The translations under genes and the position numbers were made by a program. The notes beneath the pieces were generated by a model, which saw only the letters and a program-made list of their open reading frames with translations, was not told the DNA's origin and ran no database searches. A DNA stretch of 64,000 nucleotides from Carpediemonas membranifera. Its lineage: Eukaryota > Fornicata. Shown here in pieces: positions 41,296 through 53,300 of this stretch (position 1 is its first letter; every line of letters starts with the position of its first letter). The stretch spans positions 1-64,000 of the forward strand of contig JAHDYR010000019.1 in the NCBI GenBank assembly GCA_019828565.1. Reading direction: 5' to 3'.

Positions 41296-41554
41296 TGGCA
41301 AGGCCAGCGGAGCCAAAACTTCGGCGCGAGAGGTCGAGGATGATTCGATACGATCTCAAAGACGGGATCGTGCGTCTCATAAGGGCGGTTCAGTTGTTCA
41401 AGAGCGAACTGAAACCGCGGGGCAGCCTTGCTCCCGATCCCCTCCTTCGGAGGGTGACGCTCGGCATTACGTAAGGTCGAGCGAGGTAATTTACTCCGGC
41501 TTACACAGAGATAGACCCGGGACGATGCGAGAACGCGACACAATAAATTACCTA

Positions 41555-41564
41555 CCCCCCCCCC
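41555..41564 (+). repeat. C10 homopolymer at repeat boundary
   Basis: Ten C directly precede the second 42-bp repeat. The first repeat is preceded by CCCT. Confidence 0.8.
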
Positions 41565-41606
41565 GTGGGAATGGACGGAGTCTACCGGATCGTCAGCCTG
41601 TCTGAC
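41565..41606 (+). repeat. 42-bp direct repeat, copy 2
   Basis: Second copy of 41254-41295. Confidence 0.85.
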
Positions 41607-41723
41607 CCGAGACCAACGGCGACGTGACAATTCCGCGACGGGGCGGAGACACGCCAAGTGCGGCGTCCTGGGCAAGCCTCCTGTTGGTTCATCAATAGAT
41701 TATTTAATAGTCTTGAGTCGTCC

Positions 41724-41747
41724 AGCTCGACACATGGGTGTCGAGCT
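41724..41747 (+). repeat. Perfect short hairpin
   Basis: AGCTCGACAC, loop ATGG, GTGTCGAGCT. It could be an RNA 3' stem-loop or a terminator-like element. Confidence 0.65.
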
Positions 41748-41823
41748 CTATTCTTTGTAAAGCTTTGTTCTCACGAACCCACACTCCGAGATCCGGGAGA
41801 TCCGAGGTGAATCTTTATGAGAT

Positions 41824-42105
41824 TTGATAGGCGATTTGATTGATGATTCGTTTGGCGGGAGGAGATCGAATCAGGCAGAAGGAGAGATGGAAGGAGAAGC
41901 AGAAGAAGTCAGAGCCCCTGACGAGCAGGGGAACGTCCAACCAGTCGAAGAAGATGAGCTTAAGGTCCTACGCAAGGAACTACTCCTCATGAACGCTCGT
42001 GTGCAGGAGCTGCAGAGGAACGCCCGCAACGAGGGCTGGTGTGGTGAGGCGCAGTTTAAGGTTTTGGTTTTTGACCATTTTCACCACTGCGGTTTCCAGG
42101 AGTAA
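41824..42105 (+). CDS. Unknown acidic/coiled-coil ORF fragment
   Basis: 93 codons; acidic start (EGEMEGEAEEVRAPDEQ), then a short coiled coil (ELKVLRKELLLMNARVQELQRN). It may be the N-terminal part of a retroelement structural protein together with the next ORF. Not recognised. Confidence 0.3.
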   Translation: MIGDLIDDSFGGRRSNQAEGEMEGEAEEVRAPDEQGNVQPVEEDELKVLRKELLLMNARVQELQRNARNEGWCGEAQFKVLVFDHFHHCGFQE

Positions 42106-42183
42106 ATCAGTTCTCATCCATTAATTGGAAAGTTCCCTTCAAGGCCAAACCAAGCACACTGGTCCAAGCCTCAGTCCTCCTCA

Positions 42184-42636
42184 ATGCGCGAGGAAGCTGA
42201 TTGGATCGAGCGCATATACCGTATGATGCGCTACAAGGAGCCGATCGACATCGACGTCATCTTGCTCGAGCTCTACGCACGCCACCGATCTCTCGACATC
42301 AAGGACCGTTACGGCTACCAGGCAGCCGCAGCTGTGAGCATCGCTTCAAAGGCTTTCATCGCCACCCCGCCGAGAGACGCCCAACACGCCGATGTTGCCA
42401 CGCGCCAACTGGAGCTCGAGCAGCGCATTCTTCACACGCTGGCAAAATTTCCCCGTCTGGCTCAGCAAGAGCGCTCCGCCTTCAAGGCGGGCAAGCCCGG
42501 ACCGAAAAGAAGTGTGCCGGACCCGCAGTTTAGCGTTATGGGGTTTTGCCTTTTTCGCCACAATAGGGTTCATTGGAGTAAACACTTTTCCGCCTTTGCT
42601 TTGTTTCGCCACAATATCGATATTAGGCACAGATGA
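42184..42636 (+). CDS. Unknown ORF, possible retroelement gag-like fragment
   Basis: 150 codons; MREEADWIERIYRMMRYKEP, helical, basic end (KAGKPGPKRS). After codon 115 the translation looks non-coding. Its 3' region (CGCAGTTTA...GGTTTTGCC...CGCCAC) weakly resembles the 3' region of the preceding ORF, so both may be pieces of duplicated element ends. Confidence 0.3.
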   Translation: MREEADWIERIYRMMRYKEPIDIDVILLELYARHRSLDIKDRYGYQAAAAVSIASKAFIATPPRDAQHADVATRQLELEQRILHTLAKFPRLAQQERSAFKAGKPGPKRSVPDPQFSVMGFCLFRHNRVHWSKHFSAFALFRHNIDIRHR

Positions 42637-42651
42637 ACCATCTTCAGCTTG

Positions 42652-43160
42652 TTACACCGCCTTTTTTGGCGAACTTATATGACGAGCCTGCTTTTCTGCG
42701 CTGGAACGAGGCCTATGAAACTTATGCCGCAACCGTGCAAGGTCGATGTCGGCTCTCGTAAGGCTGTAGATCTTCTTGCCGCGCGACATTGTCACGTAAC
42801 ACATCACGCCGAACAGGCACCACTGTCTGCGGATCTCGTCTGAGGTGTTGAAACCCTGGAGGGCCTTCTGCAGCTCCCCCCTCCGGATAGGAGTTGCGCC
42901 TCCCGTCATGTGCTCAGTAGTCGCGTGTCGTTGTGCCTCCTTGGTGACTCGGTCGGCCTGAGTCGGGCTAGTCCAGGTGCAGTATAAAGGTGCCAGTTTC
43001 TGGATCCAGTGGCTCTTGAGAGATAGCGTGTTTGGGGTGGTAGCTTCTGGGAAAGGAGGGAGACCCAATGTCTCAGCGCGTCGATCTTCTCCTTCGGCAG
43101 GACATAGGAGGGTACGAGTGGGTCTGGCATGTCCTTCTGGAGTGGTCGTAGGGAGAGCAT
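42652..43160 (-). pseudogene. Possible tyrosine-recombinase remnant
   Basis: Two overlapping minus-strand frames (42906-43160, then 42652-43068). The second has WCLFGVMCYVTMSRGKKIYSLTRADIDL, which resembles the first-Arg box of tyrosine recombinases, preceded by a helical region with LKSHWIQKLAPLYCTW. The H-x-x-R box and Tyr are not present. Weak call. Confidence 0.3.
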
Positions 43161-43196
43161 GGCCTGCTGCGAGAGTCCTCCGGAGTGAACACCACA

Positions 43197-43269
43197 GCTC
43201 CTTTAGCTCAGTTGGTAGAGCGTGTGATTAGTAATCACAAGGTCCTCGGTTCGAATCCGGGAGGGAGCA
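43197..43269 (+). tRNA. tRNA-Thr (anticodon AGT)
   Basis: 73 nt fold into a full cloverleaf: acceptor GCTCCTT/AGGGAGC, D arm GCTC...GAGC with AGTTGGTA loop, anticodon stem TGTGA/TCACA with loop TTAGTAA (anticodon AGT, reads ACU), TPsiC stem CTCGG/CCGGG with TTCGAAT loop, discriminator A. No intron and no encoded CCA, as in eukaryotes. Internal A box (TAGCTCAGTTGG) and B box (GGTTCGAATCC) are intact. The last 12 nt, CGGGAGGGAGCA, are the target duplicated at every retrotransposon junction. TTTT starts about 5 nt downstream, inside the adjoining retroelement, and can act as the Pol III terminator. Confidence 0.95.
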
Positions 43270-43401
43270 AACTTTTATGTAATCAACGACAAACTGTCTA
43301 GCGAGCGGCGAGGCGCAGCCGAGCTTCGCGAGCCTGAGCGCAGCGAAGCAGTTTGAGGCTATGGGGTGCGTCGGGGTCCTCCGTCGCTCCATCCAGTGAG
43401 T
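43270..43401 (-). mobile_element. 5'-truncated 3' end of family B retrotransposon at the tRNA gene
   Basis: 132 bp of family B 3' UTR on the minus strand, from ACTCACTGGATGG to ATAAAAGTT, lying between the tRNA 3' end and a 12-mer at 43402-43413. It includes the CTTCGC/GCGAAG hairpin. Probably the most recent or the first insertion directly into the tRNA gene end. Confidence 0.9.
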
Positions 43402-43413
43402 CGGGAGGGAGCA

Positions 43414-46400
43414 TCGTTTATTGCCTTTTGGACGAACTGTATTGCGAGCGGCGAGGCGCAGCCGAGCTTCGCGAGCCTGAGCGCAGCGAAGACGTCACTC
43501 TAGTGGTCAGTATGTCGGGTTTGAGGCACTGCTCGCTCCGAAATCTCCCTTTCGACTCTCCACTCAGTCACAACGAACGCGAACGCGAATAACGCGCAGA
43601 TCACGCTCAAAGTACAGAAACAACATCAGTATTAGTGGTTGAGGCCATTAGCCTCAGCTTGACGGTGCGCAGCATCCGCCTGGCGCATGAACGCATGGAA
43701 CACATGAACTTGCTGCCGCATACAGGCCATCATGACCGCGTCGGCAATCTGCCCAACAGTTTCGGCATCAAGGCCCAAAACGTCGCGCATCTCATCGGTC
43801 CATCCTCTCCCATGCACAGCACCAACACCACCACTCTGGCGAACGACCACGGGAATAACCCGGACGTTCCAGTTGGCGTACTGCTCCTTCTTGCTCCGCA
43901 TAGATGCAGACGCGTGATTGCTCACCACTACGTCAAGCACAACGGGTTCGGTATGGCCCGGTCTGGTCAAGAGGAGGTCCGCCCGCGCCTTGACCCGTTT
44001 GGTCCGGTCCACAGTCCACTCGCTGCCCCGTCCGAGCCAATGCTCAACTCTTACGCGCCAGGGGTGCCCGCGCAGCAGTTTGGCGAGCGTGTCGCGAATT
44101 TGGTCGTGCCGCTCCGATCCCAGCCCCTCCCTCAGGAAGGGACAGGTAAGAGAATGCTCGGCTGAGCAGGGGACAGACCGGTGGTTAACACTACGGGCCA
44201 GGCATAGCGGACAGACGTCGTGGCCTGTCTCAAAGGCAGGAAGGCCGACATGGTTGCGAAGCATCGGTGCAGCACCCTCGTCACAGGGGTTACGACCCAT
44301 AGCGGCTGGATCAGCCGCGAGTAGAGACCTGATCACGTTTGGCGAGTCGACTGAAACAGTCAGTTGGCTGGAAATGTTATCCTGCAGGAGGCGTACCAAC
44401 TTCTTCTGCGTGCTCTCGAGTGAGAGCTTTCTGACATCGCCATATGATGTCGGCCAATCCTTGGGCGTCGCGGCGAGAGCCGGGATGCATGGCAGTGCGT
44501 CTTGGATGAGAGCCTCGGGCCTTTCGACCTTCAGCTCTATGAGTTGTCGTGCGGCACCCAGATAGGCTGGGGCCCACACAACAGAGGGCATGGCCAATCC
44601 GAGCCCGCCTTGACTGACCGGCAGACAGAGCCTTGCGGCGAAGTCCTTGTCAGTCTCTGCGCTGGACTGGAGCAGCTTCAGGATGGCGGGGACCACCTTC
44701 TGCTGTTCGAAGTCCAGTTGCGACTCGAACATGTCACCCCCGCCCGGCGAAACATTGCGGAAGAAGTGCTCCCACTTGGTGAGGGCACACAGTTTCGTCA
44801 CTAGGAGGGCAGGGGCGACGGCTTCCGCGCCAATGTCAGAGACCATCGATGCAGCAGCGTCAAGCAGCTCCATAACCTTGCGGTTAGCAGAGCCTAGCTC
44901 CCGCATGATGTGCGTGGCGGAGCCGATTGGAACACCAACCAGCTTGGTATCGCGTCTCCGTGGGACGCCACCAGTTGTGTTGCCGTCAACGACATCCTTA
45001 TGGGCTAGCACGCACTTGGCACGGTTGAGGCGGAGGCCAACCTCGTTGAACTTCTGAGCGGCGAGTTCTGTGAGATTGTTGGCCTCACGGCCGACCCCAG
45101 GCGACTGTAGCGGGCGGGTAGTGGTGGCTACAATGTCATCCTGGTAGGCACGGATGCACCACCCAGGGAAAGCCTCGCGCAAGACGTCCAGAATGGGCTT
45201 AACGCCTAAGCTGAAAAGAATTGGCGAGAGCGGGTCCCCTTGGTGAATGCCTTCAGCCGACCTCATGGTGATGCCGGAGGTAGAGAAAAGTAAGCCCCGT
45301 CGGTACATGGTCGACAGGTATGGGATGAGCGCCGGCATGTAGGCCGCCACCACCTTCATGGCGAAGGCCCTCGACAAGCATCCATAGGCGTTGGAAAGGT
45401 CGAGTGTGAGCACTGTACCGCCACTTCGGTAGACTGCACTCACCTCCTCTCCCAACCTCTCCAAGCCGCACTTCTCACCTACTCCGAACTGGTCCTTCAG
45501 GGCACGATCGACGTCAACCAGCCGCTTACGGACGGACCAGGCGAGTGCCTTTGCCGCCACACGGCGAATAGAGTCGCCGATCGCGACCCCTCGGACCTTC
45601 CCTTCACCTTTCGGCACAGGGACGAGAATGCAATGACTGAACACATCAGTGTAAGCTTCTCCGTTCAGGATGTCCTGAACCAGCGGGAGCAGAGCCTGGA
45701 CTAGTTCGCGCCTTGATGTCTTGTAGGCGATCTTCAGGTGAAGGAACGATAGCCCGGAGGGCCCCGGGGCCGCCTCAGACTTGAGTGTGTTGAGGATGGT
45801 CTTCAGAGTCTTAGAGGAAACTTCGACACACTGCAGGGGTTCTCAGGGACGTCTCGCATGGGGACGTCGGGACAAAGCCCGTTGAACCCAACCTGGAGGT
45901 CCCGCAGTTGAGCGTCGATTTCAGTCGGTGTCAGGTCAGTCTCATTGGCTACCATGGACGTGGCGGCCTTCGAGACAAAACCCGTGGCGAATCAGGTTCA
46001 GCGTCCGACGCCACTTGCTCGCGCTAGCGCGTCGTCCGCCTCGGTCCGACGGCGGTGCGTACAGCGTCTTGGGGTAGTCTACAACCTTAAGAGCCTCAGC
46101 CCGCTTGGCGTCGTCACCTGTCGCGTTGTTCACCTCCCTCAATCGTTCAATAAGGCCTCGTGTGAACTTCTCGCGCCCGCGCTTGGGCGGAGCGATCTTT
46201 CCGAGGAACAAGGCCTGACCCGGGGAAGGAAGACATCGGGTCGATGAGCAGGGGTAGTGGGAGGTGCTGATGGCGGGGTTAGGGGGAAACCAACCGCCGA
46301 AACGTGAGCTGCCGTGTCTGCCTGGACCTCTTCGTCAACAGGCTGCGATGACAGACCCTCGTCGTCCGTCGCGATCTCTACTGCAGAGGGAGGGACATTT

Positions 46401-46855
46401 GCAGCGGTCTCTGGACGCATAGCGTTGTCTCGTATCGTGCAGGCGATAATCGCAATGGACTTGGGGGCTGTGTTTGCAGAACGCAACGAAGTTGCCGTTG
46501 GCAGCGCCTGTGTGGTGATGCTGTGGGCCTTAAGGAGGTCCTTGAAGCTGTCAGCAATCGCCTTCAGGGCTTTCACGGTAAAGCGTACGATGTGTTTGTT
46601 CTGGACGTCGCGCATGAGCTCGACAACCGCAGTTTCAGAGCACAATGTGTTGAACACCGTGTCCGTATCACACCACAGTCTGTCAATTAGGCTTATGTCG
46701 ACGAACTTCGCGTAGGTGCTATGAACTTCGGTAAGAAGAGCACGAACATCCTCGGCGAAGACGCTTTCGCGCCATACGAGTCTCGTACGTCGTCGAGTCA
46801 CCATCTGGCCTCCAGGATCAGCCTGGGGGCACAGAAAATGACGACATTTCCATTT
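43414..46855 (-). mobile_element. Family A retrotransposon, copy A2 (full length)
   Basis: 3442 bp on the minus strand between the 12-mers at 43402-43413 and 46856-46867. Nearly identical to A1. Confidence 0.9.
43632..46853 (-). CDS. Family A RT-endonuclease, copy A2 (frameshifts)
   Basis: ATG at 46853 opens the N-terminal third; a missing C in the CCCCGGG run near 46220 and further single-base changes near 45845 and 45978 split the frame. The RT-RLE part (43632-45644) is open: AYQDDIVATT, EGIHQGDPLSP, CPLC knuckle, VVLDVVVSN. Same domain order as A1. Confidence 0.85.
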
Positions 46856-46867
46856 CGGGAGGGAGCA

Positions 46868-49800
46868 AACTTTTATGTAATCAACGACAAACTGTCTAGC
46901 GAGCGGCGAGGCGCAGCCGAGCTTCGCGAGCCTGAGCGCAGCGAAGCAGTTTGAGGCTATGGGGTGCGTCGGGGTCCTCCGTCGCTCCATCCAGTGAGTC
47001 GCTGGCGAGTCAACAAAACCAACAAGAACACTCTGAAGCGCTCTGCACGAGCCGATTGCTACACCAATATCAGAATTGAGTAACAATTAGTGGGAGAGGC
47101 CCAAATCCTCTGCTGCAGCATGTGCTGCGTCGCATTGCTTGATGAACGCTGCATATGTGTGCACTTGCCCTCTCATGCACGCCAAGAAAGCGTTATCAGC
47201 CATCTCGCGGACCTGCTCAGCCTTAAGACCAAGTTCATCGCGCAAATCGTCCGTCCAGCCCCTTCCGTGCACTCTTCCAACGTCACCGTTGTGAAGCGTC
47301 ACCGCGGGTATGAGCTTGACGTCCCAGTTGGAGTACTGGGCGCGCTTGCTCGTCATGGCCTGAGACACGTGGTTGCTGACGACGTTGTCAATGACGATTG
47401 CCTTCACGCCAGGTTTCGTGAGGAGGATGTCCGCCCGCGCCTTCATAGGCTTGGTCCGGTCAATGGTCCACTCACTGGCCTTGTTCAACCACACCTCGGA
47501 CTGGACTCTCCAGCCATAACCCTTCAGGTCTCTCACCAGCCCGTCCTTGATAGCGTTGTGACGCTCGTCGTCCAGGCCTCCACGGAGGCATGGGCAGCAC
47601 AGGGTGTGAGTAGCGTTGCACACAACGGACTGGTGGTTCACGGTGCGTGCCCTGCAGAGAGGGCAGACGTCAAATCCGGGCGTGAATGTGGGGAGGCCCA
47701 GGTGATTGCGGAAGATGGGGGCAACAGCGGCATCGGTTACCGAGCGCCCAAGAGAGGTCGGGTCGACCATCATGAACGACCGAACGACGTTGGGCGAGAC
47801 GGCGGCACTCACAGAGAGCTTGGTGGCAATAGATTCCTCAACGAGGCGAACCAAGTTCTTCTGCGTGTGGTCGGCGTCAAGAGCCTTCACATCGTCCAAG
47901 CCACTAGGCCAGTTCGACGGCGTGTTGAGCTGGGGCGGGAGACACTTGATGGCACCCGTCACGCTGTCAGGTGAGCGTGTAACACCCAGCCCTGCCAGTT
48001 GTCTCGTGGCCGCGAGGAACGCGGGAGCCCACACGACTGATGGCATTGCCAGCGCAAGCCCGCGTCTTTCTACCGGCATACTCAGGCGGAGAGCAAAGTC
48101 GTCATCGACCTCAGCCTCGCTCGACAGGATTCGGAGGATGGCCGGGACCGCCTCTTTCTTCTCAAATCCGAGCTCAGCCTCGTAGAGACCGTTGCCGACT
48201 CCACCCGTTGCGGGGGGAACGTTACGGAAGAAGTGCTCCCACTTTGTGAGCGCACAATACTTCGCAATGATCAACGCAGGGGCAGTTGCCTCCGCCCCCT
48301 CCTTGGCCACCATCTCTCCGGCAGCGTTAAGGAGTTGCATCACGCGACTGTTGACCTTGGCCAACTCACCCATCGCATGAGCAGCGGACCCAACCGGAAC
48401 GCCCACGAGGTTTAGGCTGCGTCTTCTTGGGACGCCTCCCGAGGTGTTGCCGTCGGTAACGTCTCTGTGCGCCACAACGCACTTCGACTTGTTGAGCCGC
48501 AGGCCGACTTCGAGGAACTTCTCCCTCGCGATCTCGACAAGGTTGTTAGCCTCTCGGCCGACACCGGGCGTCTGCAAAGGCCGATCAGTCGTGGCGACTA
48601 GATCGTCTTGGTACGCTTGGAGGTGCCAACCCGGGAACGCCTCGCGCAGAACGTCCAGAATGGGCTTGATGCCCAGGCTGAACAGAATAGGGGACAGGGG
48701 ATCTCCTTGATGTATGCCCTCAGCTGACCTTATCACTCCTCCTGACGTGGAGAATAGGAGCCCTTGGCGATACATCGTAGACAGGTAGGGCATGAGAGCA
48801 GGCATGTAAGCGCGTACCACGTCGAACATGAACGCCCTAGATAGGCATCCATAAGCGTTCGATAAGTCGAGGGAGACAACAGTCCCTCCCTCCTCGTAGA
48901 CCCTGGTCACGCTGTCACTCAGCCTCTCCAGGCCGCACTTCTCCCCCACCCCATACTGATCCTTGAGGGTCCGGTCGACGTCGACCAGGCGGGCCCTCAC
49001 AGCCCAGGCGAGAGCCTTCGCCGCAACCCGCCGAAGCGAGTCCCCGATGGCCACTCCTCGGATCTTCCCGGCCCCTTGGGGACCGGGACAATGATGCAGT
49101 GGCTCAATACCGCGGTGTAGGTCTCGCCGTTCAGGATGTCCTGTACGATCGGCATCAATGCGGCGATGAGGTCATGTCTGGCCACCTTCGCTGCTATTCT
49201 GATATGGAGGAAGGACAAGCCCGACGGCCCTGGGGCCGCCTCGGCCTTTAGAGCGTGTAGTACAGTCTTGAGGGTCCCTAGCGGACACCTCAACTGACTG
49301 CAGTGGCTCTGCGGGGACGTCCTTAAACGGAACATCTGGGCGCAGGCCACTGTAATCCTCCTGCAGTCTCTTCAGCTCTACATCCACCTCCTGTGGTGAC
49401 AGGCCCGCATCCTCAGCTACCAGCGCAGTGGCTGCCTTGGACACGAACCCGTGGCGAACCAGTCGCATCACCTTACGCCACTTGGACGGGCGGCGCTTGG
49501 GGCCTTTCGATGCAACCGGCGGTGCGTACAGCGCCTTCGGGTACTCGAGTACCGTCCTCAGGGCCGCGCGCTTCTCGTCCTCGCTCTCCACGAGGGCCAC
49601 CCGCTTGAGCTTCTCGATCAGGCCTCTGGCGAATTTCTCGCGTCCCCTCTTGGGGGAGCGATCTTGCCAAGGAAGAGAGCCTGTCCCGGTGGTAGGAACA
49701 CGTCGGGTCGATGGGCTGGGTGAGCGGGAGGGGCAGTCGGGGGGCTTGCGGTGAAGCCCACCGCGGTGACGTGCGCTGCTGCGCTCGGCTGCGATGACAG

Positions 49801-50300
49801 CTGGCTACCAGGGGCGTGGACCTCTTCGACAGATGGAAGGAGACTGGCAGGGTCGTTGTTGCCCATCACGTTTCTCCTGATCTCTCGGAAGAATTCGGCC
49901 GCCACCGACGGAGCTGTTTTGGCAGAACGCAGCGGTGTTGCTTTGGGAGTACTGCTAAGAGTAACACCCGCCGCGTCTAAGAGCCGCTTGAATGAATCTA
50001 CGATGTCCTTCAGTGCTCTCACCGTCAAACGCACAATCTTCTTGTTGTTCACGTCCTTCATCAGCTCGACGATGGCCGCTTCGGAGCACAGCGTATCAAA
50101 CACTGTCTCTACATTGCACCAACGTGCGTCAATGAACTCAGCATTGACGAATTTCGCGTAGTCGGTACGAACAGTCTGCAGCAGAAGCTGTACGTCCCGA
50201 GCAAGCGCGTTTTCGCGCCAATCGGACGTTATGGAAACTCTCATCGCCATCTGGCCTCCAGGATCAGCCTGGGGCGCAGAAAATGACGACATTTCCATTT
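46868..50300 (-). mobile_element. Family B retrotransposon, copy B3 (full length)
   Basis: 3433 bp on the minus strand between 12-mers at 46856-46867 and 50301-50312. Nearly identical to B1 and B2, with several single-base indels. Confidence 0.9.
47087..50298 (-). CDS. Family B RT-endonuclease, copy B3 (frameshifts)
   Basis: ATG at 50298. Frame changes occur near 49655 (missing base in the CCCCCCAAG run), near 49280 and near 49075. From 49054 to 47087 the RT palm, knuckle and RLE are open (AYQDDLVATT, KARADILLTKPG, VIDNVVSNH), ending ...AAEDLGLSH. It retains the C-terminus that B2 lacks. Confidence 0.85.
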
Positions 50301-50312
50301 CGGGAGGGAGCA

Positions 50313-53300
50313 TCGTTTATTGCCTTTTGGACGAACTGTATTGCGAGCGGCGAGGCGCAGCCGAGCTTCGCGAGCCTGAGCGCAGCGAAGACGTCACTCT
50401 AGTGGTCAGTATGTCGGGTTTGAGGCACTGCTCGCTCCGAAATCTCCCTTTCGACTCTCCACTCAGTCACAACGAACGCGAACGCGAATAACGCGCAGAT
50501 CACGCTCAAAGTACAGAAACAACATCAGTATTAGTGGTTGAGGCCATTAGCCTCAGCTTGACGGTGCACAGCATCCGCCTGGCGCATGAACGCATGGAAC
50601 ACATGAACTTGCTGCCGCATACAGGCCATCATGACCGCGTCGGCAATCTGCCCAACAGTTTCGGCATCAAGGCCCAAAACGTCGCGCATCTCGTCGGTCC
50701 ATCCTCTCCCATGCACAGCACCAACACCACCACTCTGGCGAACGACCACGGGAATAACCCGGACGTTCCAGTTGGCGTACTGCTCCTTCTTGCTCCGCAT
50801 AGATGCAGACGCGTGATTGCTCACCACTACGTCAAGCACAACGGGTTCGGTATGGCCCGGTCTGGTCAAGAGGAGGTCCGCCCGCGCCTTGACCCGTTTG
50901 GTCCGGTCCACAGTCCACTCGCTGCCCCGTCCGAGCCAATGCTCAACTCTTACGCGCCAGGGGTGCCCGCGCAGCAGTTTGGCGAGCGTGTCGCGTATTT
51001 GGTCGTGCCGCTCCGATCCCAGCCCCTCCCCTCAGGAAGGGACAGGTAAGAGAATGCTCGGCTGAGCAGGGGACAGACCGGTGGTTAACACTACGGGCCA
51101 GGCATAGCGGACAGACGTCGTGGCCTGTCTCAAAGGCAGGAAGGCCGACATGGTTGCGAAGCATCGGTGCAGCACCCTCGTCACAGGGGTTACGACCCAT
51201 AGCGGCTGGATCAGCCGCGAGTAGAGACCTGATCACGTTTGGCGAGTCGACTGAAACAGTCAGTTGGCTGGAAATGTTATCCTGCAGGAGGCGTACCAAC
51301 TTCTTCTGCGTGCTCTCGAGTGAGAGCTTTCTGACATCGCCATATGATGTCGGCCAATCCTTGGGCGTCGCGGCGAGAGCCGGGATGCATGGCAGTGCGT
51401 CTTGGATGAGAGCCTCGGGCCTTTCGACCTTCAGCTCTATGAGTTGTCGTGCGGCACCCAGATAGGCTGGGGCCCACACAACAGAGGGCATGGCCAATCC
51501 GAGCCCGCCTTGACTGACCGGCAGACAGAGCCTTGCGGCGAAGTCCTTGTCAGTCTCTGCGCTGGACTGGAGCAGCTTCAGGATGGCGGGGACCACCTTC
51601 TGCTGTTCGAAGTCCAGTTGCGACTCGAACATGTCACCCCCGCCCGGCGAAACATTGCGGAAGAAGTGCTCCCACTTGGTGAGGGCACACAGTTTCGTCA
51701 CTAGGAGGGCAGGGGCGACGGCTTCCGCGCCAATGTCAGAGACCATCGATGCAGCAGCGTCAAGCAGCTCCATAACCTTGCGGTTAGCAGAGCCTAGCTC
51801 CCGCATGATGTGCGTGGCGGAGCCGATTGGAACACCAACCAGCTTGGTATCGCGTCTCCGTGGGACGCCACCAGTTGTGTTGCCGTCAACGACATCCTTA
51901 TGGGCTAGCACGCACTTGGCACGGTTGAGGCGGAGGCCAACCTCGTTGAACTTCTGAGCGGCGAGTTCTGTGAGATTGTTGGCCTCACGGCCGACCCCAG
52001 GCGACTGTAGCGGGCGGGTAGTGGTGGCTACAATGTCATCCTGGTAGGCACGGATGCACCACCCAGGGAAAGCCTCGCGCAAGACGTCCAGAATGGGCTT
52101 AACGCCTAAGCTGAAAAGAATTGGCGAGAGCGGGTCCCCTTGGTGAATGCCTTCAGCCGACCTCATGGTGATGCCGGAGGTAGAGAAAAGTAAGCCCCGT
52201 CGGTACATGGTCGACAGGTATGGGATGAGCGCCGGCATGTAGGCCGCCACCACCTTCATGGCGAAGGCCCTCGACAAGCATCCATAGGCGTTGGAAAGGT
52301 CGAGTGTGAGCACTGTACCGCCACTTCGGTAGACTGCACTCACCTCCTCTCCCAACCTCTCCAAGCCGCACTTCTCACCTACTCCGAACTGGTCCTTCAG
52401 GGCACGATCGACGTCAACCAGCCGCTTACGGACGGACCAGGCGAGTGCCTTTGCCGCCACACGGCGAATAGAGTCGCCGATCGCGACCCCTCGGACCTTC
52501 CCTTCACCTTTCGGCACAGGGACGAGAATGCAATGACTGAACACATCAGTGTAAGCTTCTCCGTTCAGGATGTCCTGAACCAGCGGGAGCAGAGCCTGGA
52601 CTAGTTCGCGCCTTGATGTCTTGTAGGCGATCTTCAGGTGAAGGAACGATAGCCCGGAGGGCCCCGGGGCCGCCTCAGACTTGAGTGTGTTGAGGATGGT
52701 CTTCAGAGTCTTAGAGGAAACTTCGACACACTGCAGGGGGTTCTCGGGGACGTCTCGCATGGGGACGTCGGGACAAAGCCCGTTGAACCCAACCTGGAGG
52801 TCCCGCAGTTGAGCGTCGATTTCAGTCGGTGTCAGGTCAGTCTCATTGGCTACCATGGACGTGGCGGCCTTCGAGACAAACCCGTGGCGAATCAGGTTCA
52901 GCGTCCGACGCCACTTGCTCGCGCTAGCGCGTCGTCCGCCCTCGGTCCGACGGCGGTGCGTACAGCGTCTTGGGGTAGTCTACAACCTTAAGAGCCTCAG
53001 CCCGCTTGGCGTCGTCACCTGTCGCGTTGTTCACCTCCCTCAATCGTTCAATAAGGCCTCGTGTCGAACTTCTCGCGCCCGCGCTTGGGCGGAGCGATCT
53101 TTCCGAGGAACAAGGCCTGACCCGGGGAAGGAAGACATCGGGTCGATGAGCAGGGGTAGTGGGAGGTGCTGATGGCGGGGTTAGGGGAAACCAACCGCCA
53201 GAAACGTGAGCTGCCGTGTCTGCCTGGACCTCTTCGTCAACAGGCTGCGATGACAGACCCTCGTCGTCCGTCGCGATCTCTACTGCAGAGGGAGGGACAT

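Larger units (their letters stand above)
40894..41823. other. Non-coding region downstream of the DIRS element
   Basis: No convincing gene. It contains CTCAAAGCCATTGAG and ACGAAGCGCCGTTGAGG inverted pieces, two 42-bp direct repeats, a C10 run and a short hairpin, all listed separately. It may include DIRS terminal repeats that I cannot delimit. Confidence 0.4.

Noticed and set aside
43635-45057. Long antisense open frames opposite the retrotransposon genes
   Set aside because: They mirror GC-rich coding DNA, recur in every copy only because the sense strand is conserved, and show no domains.
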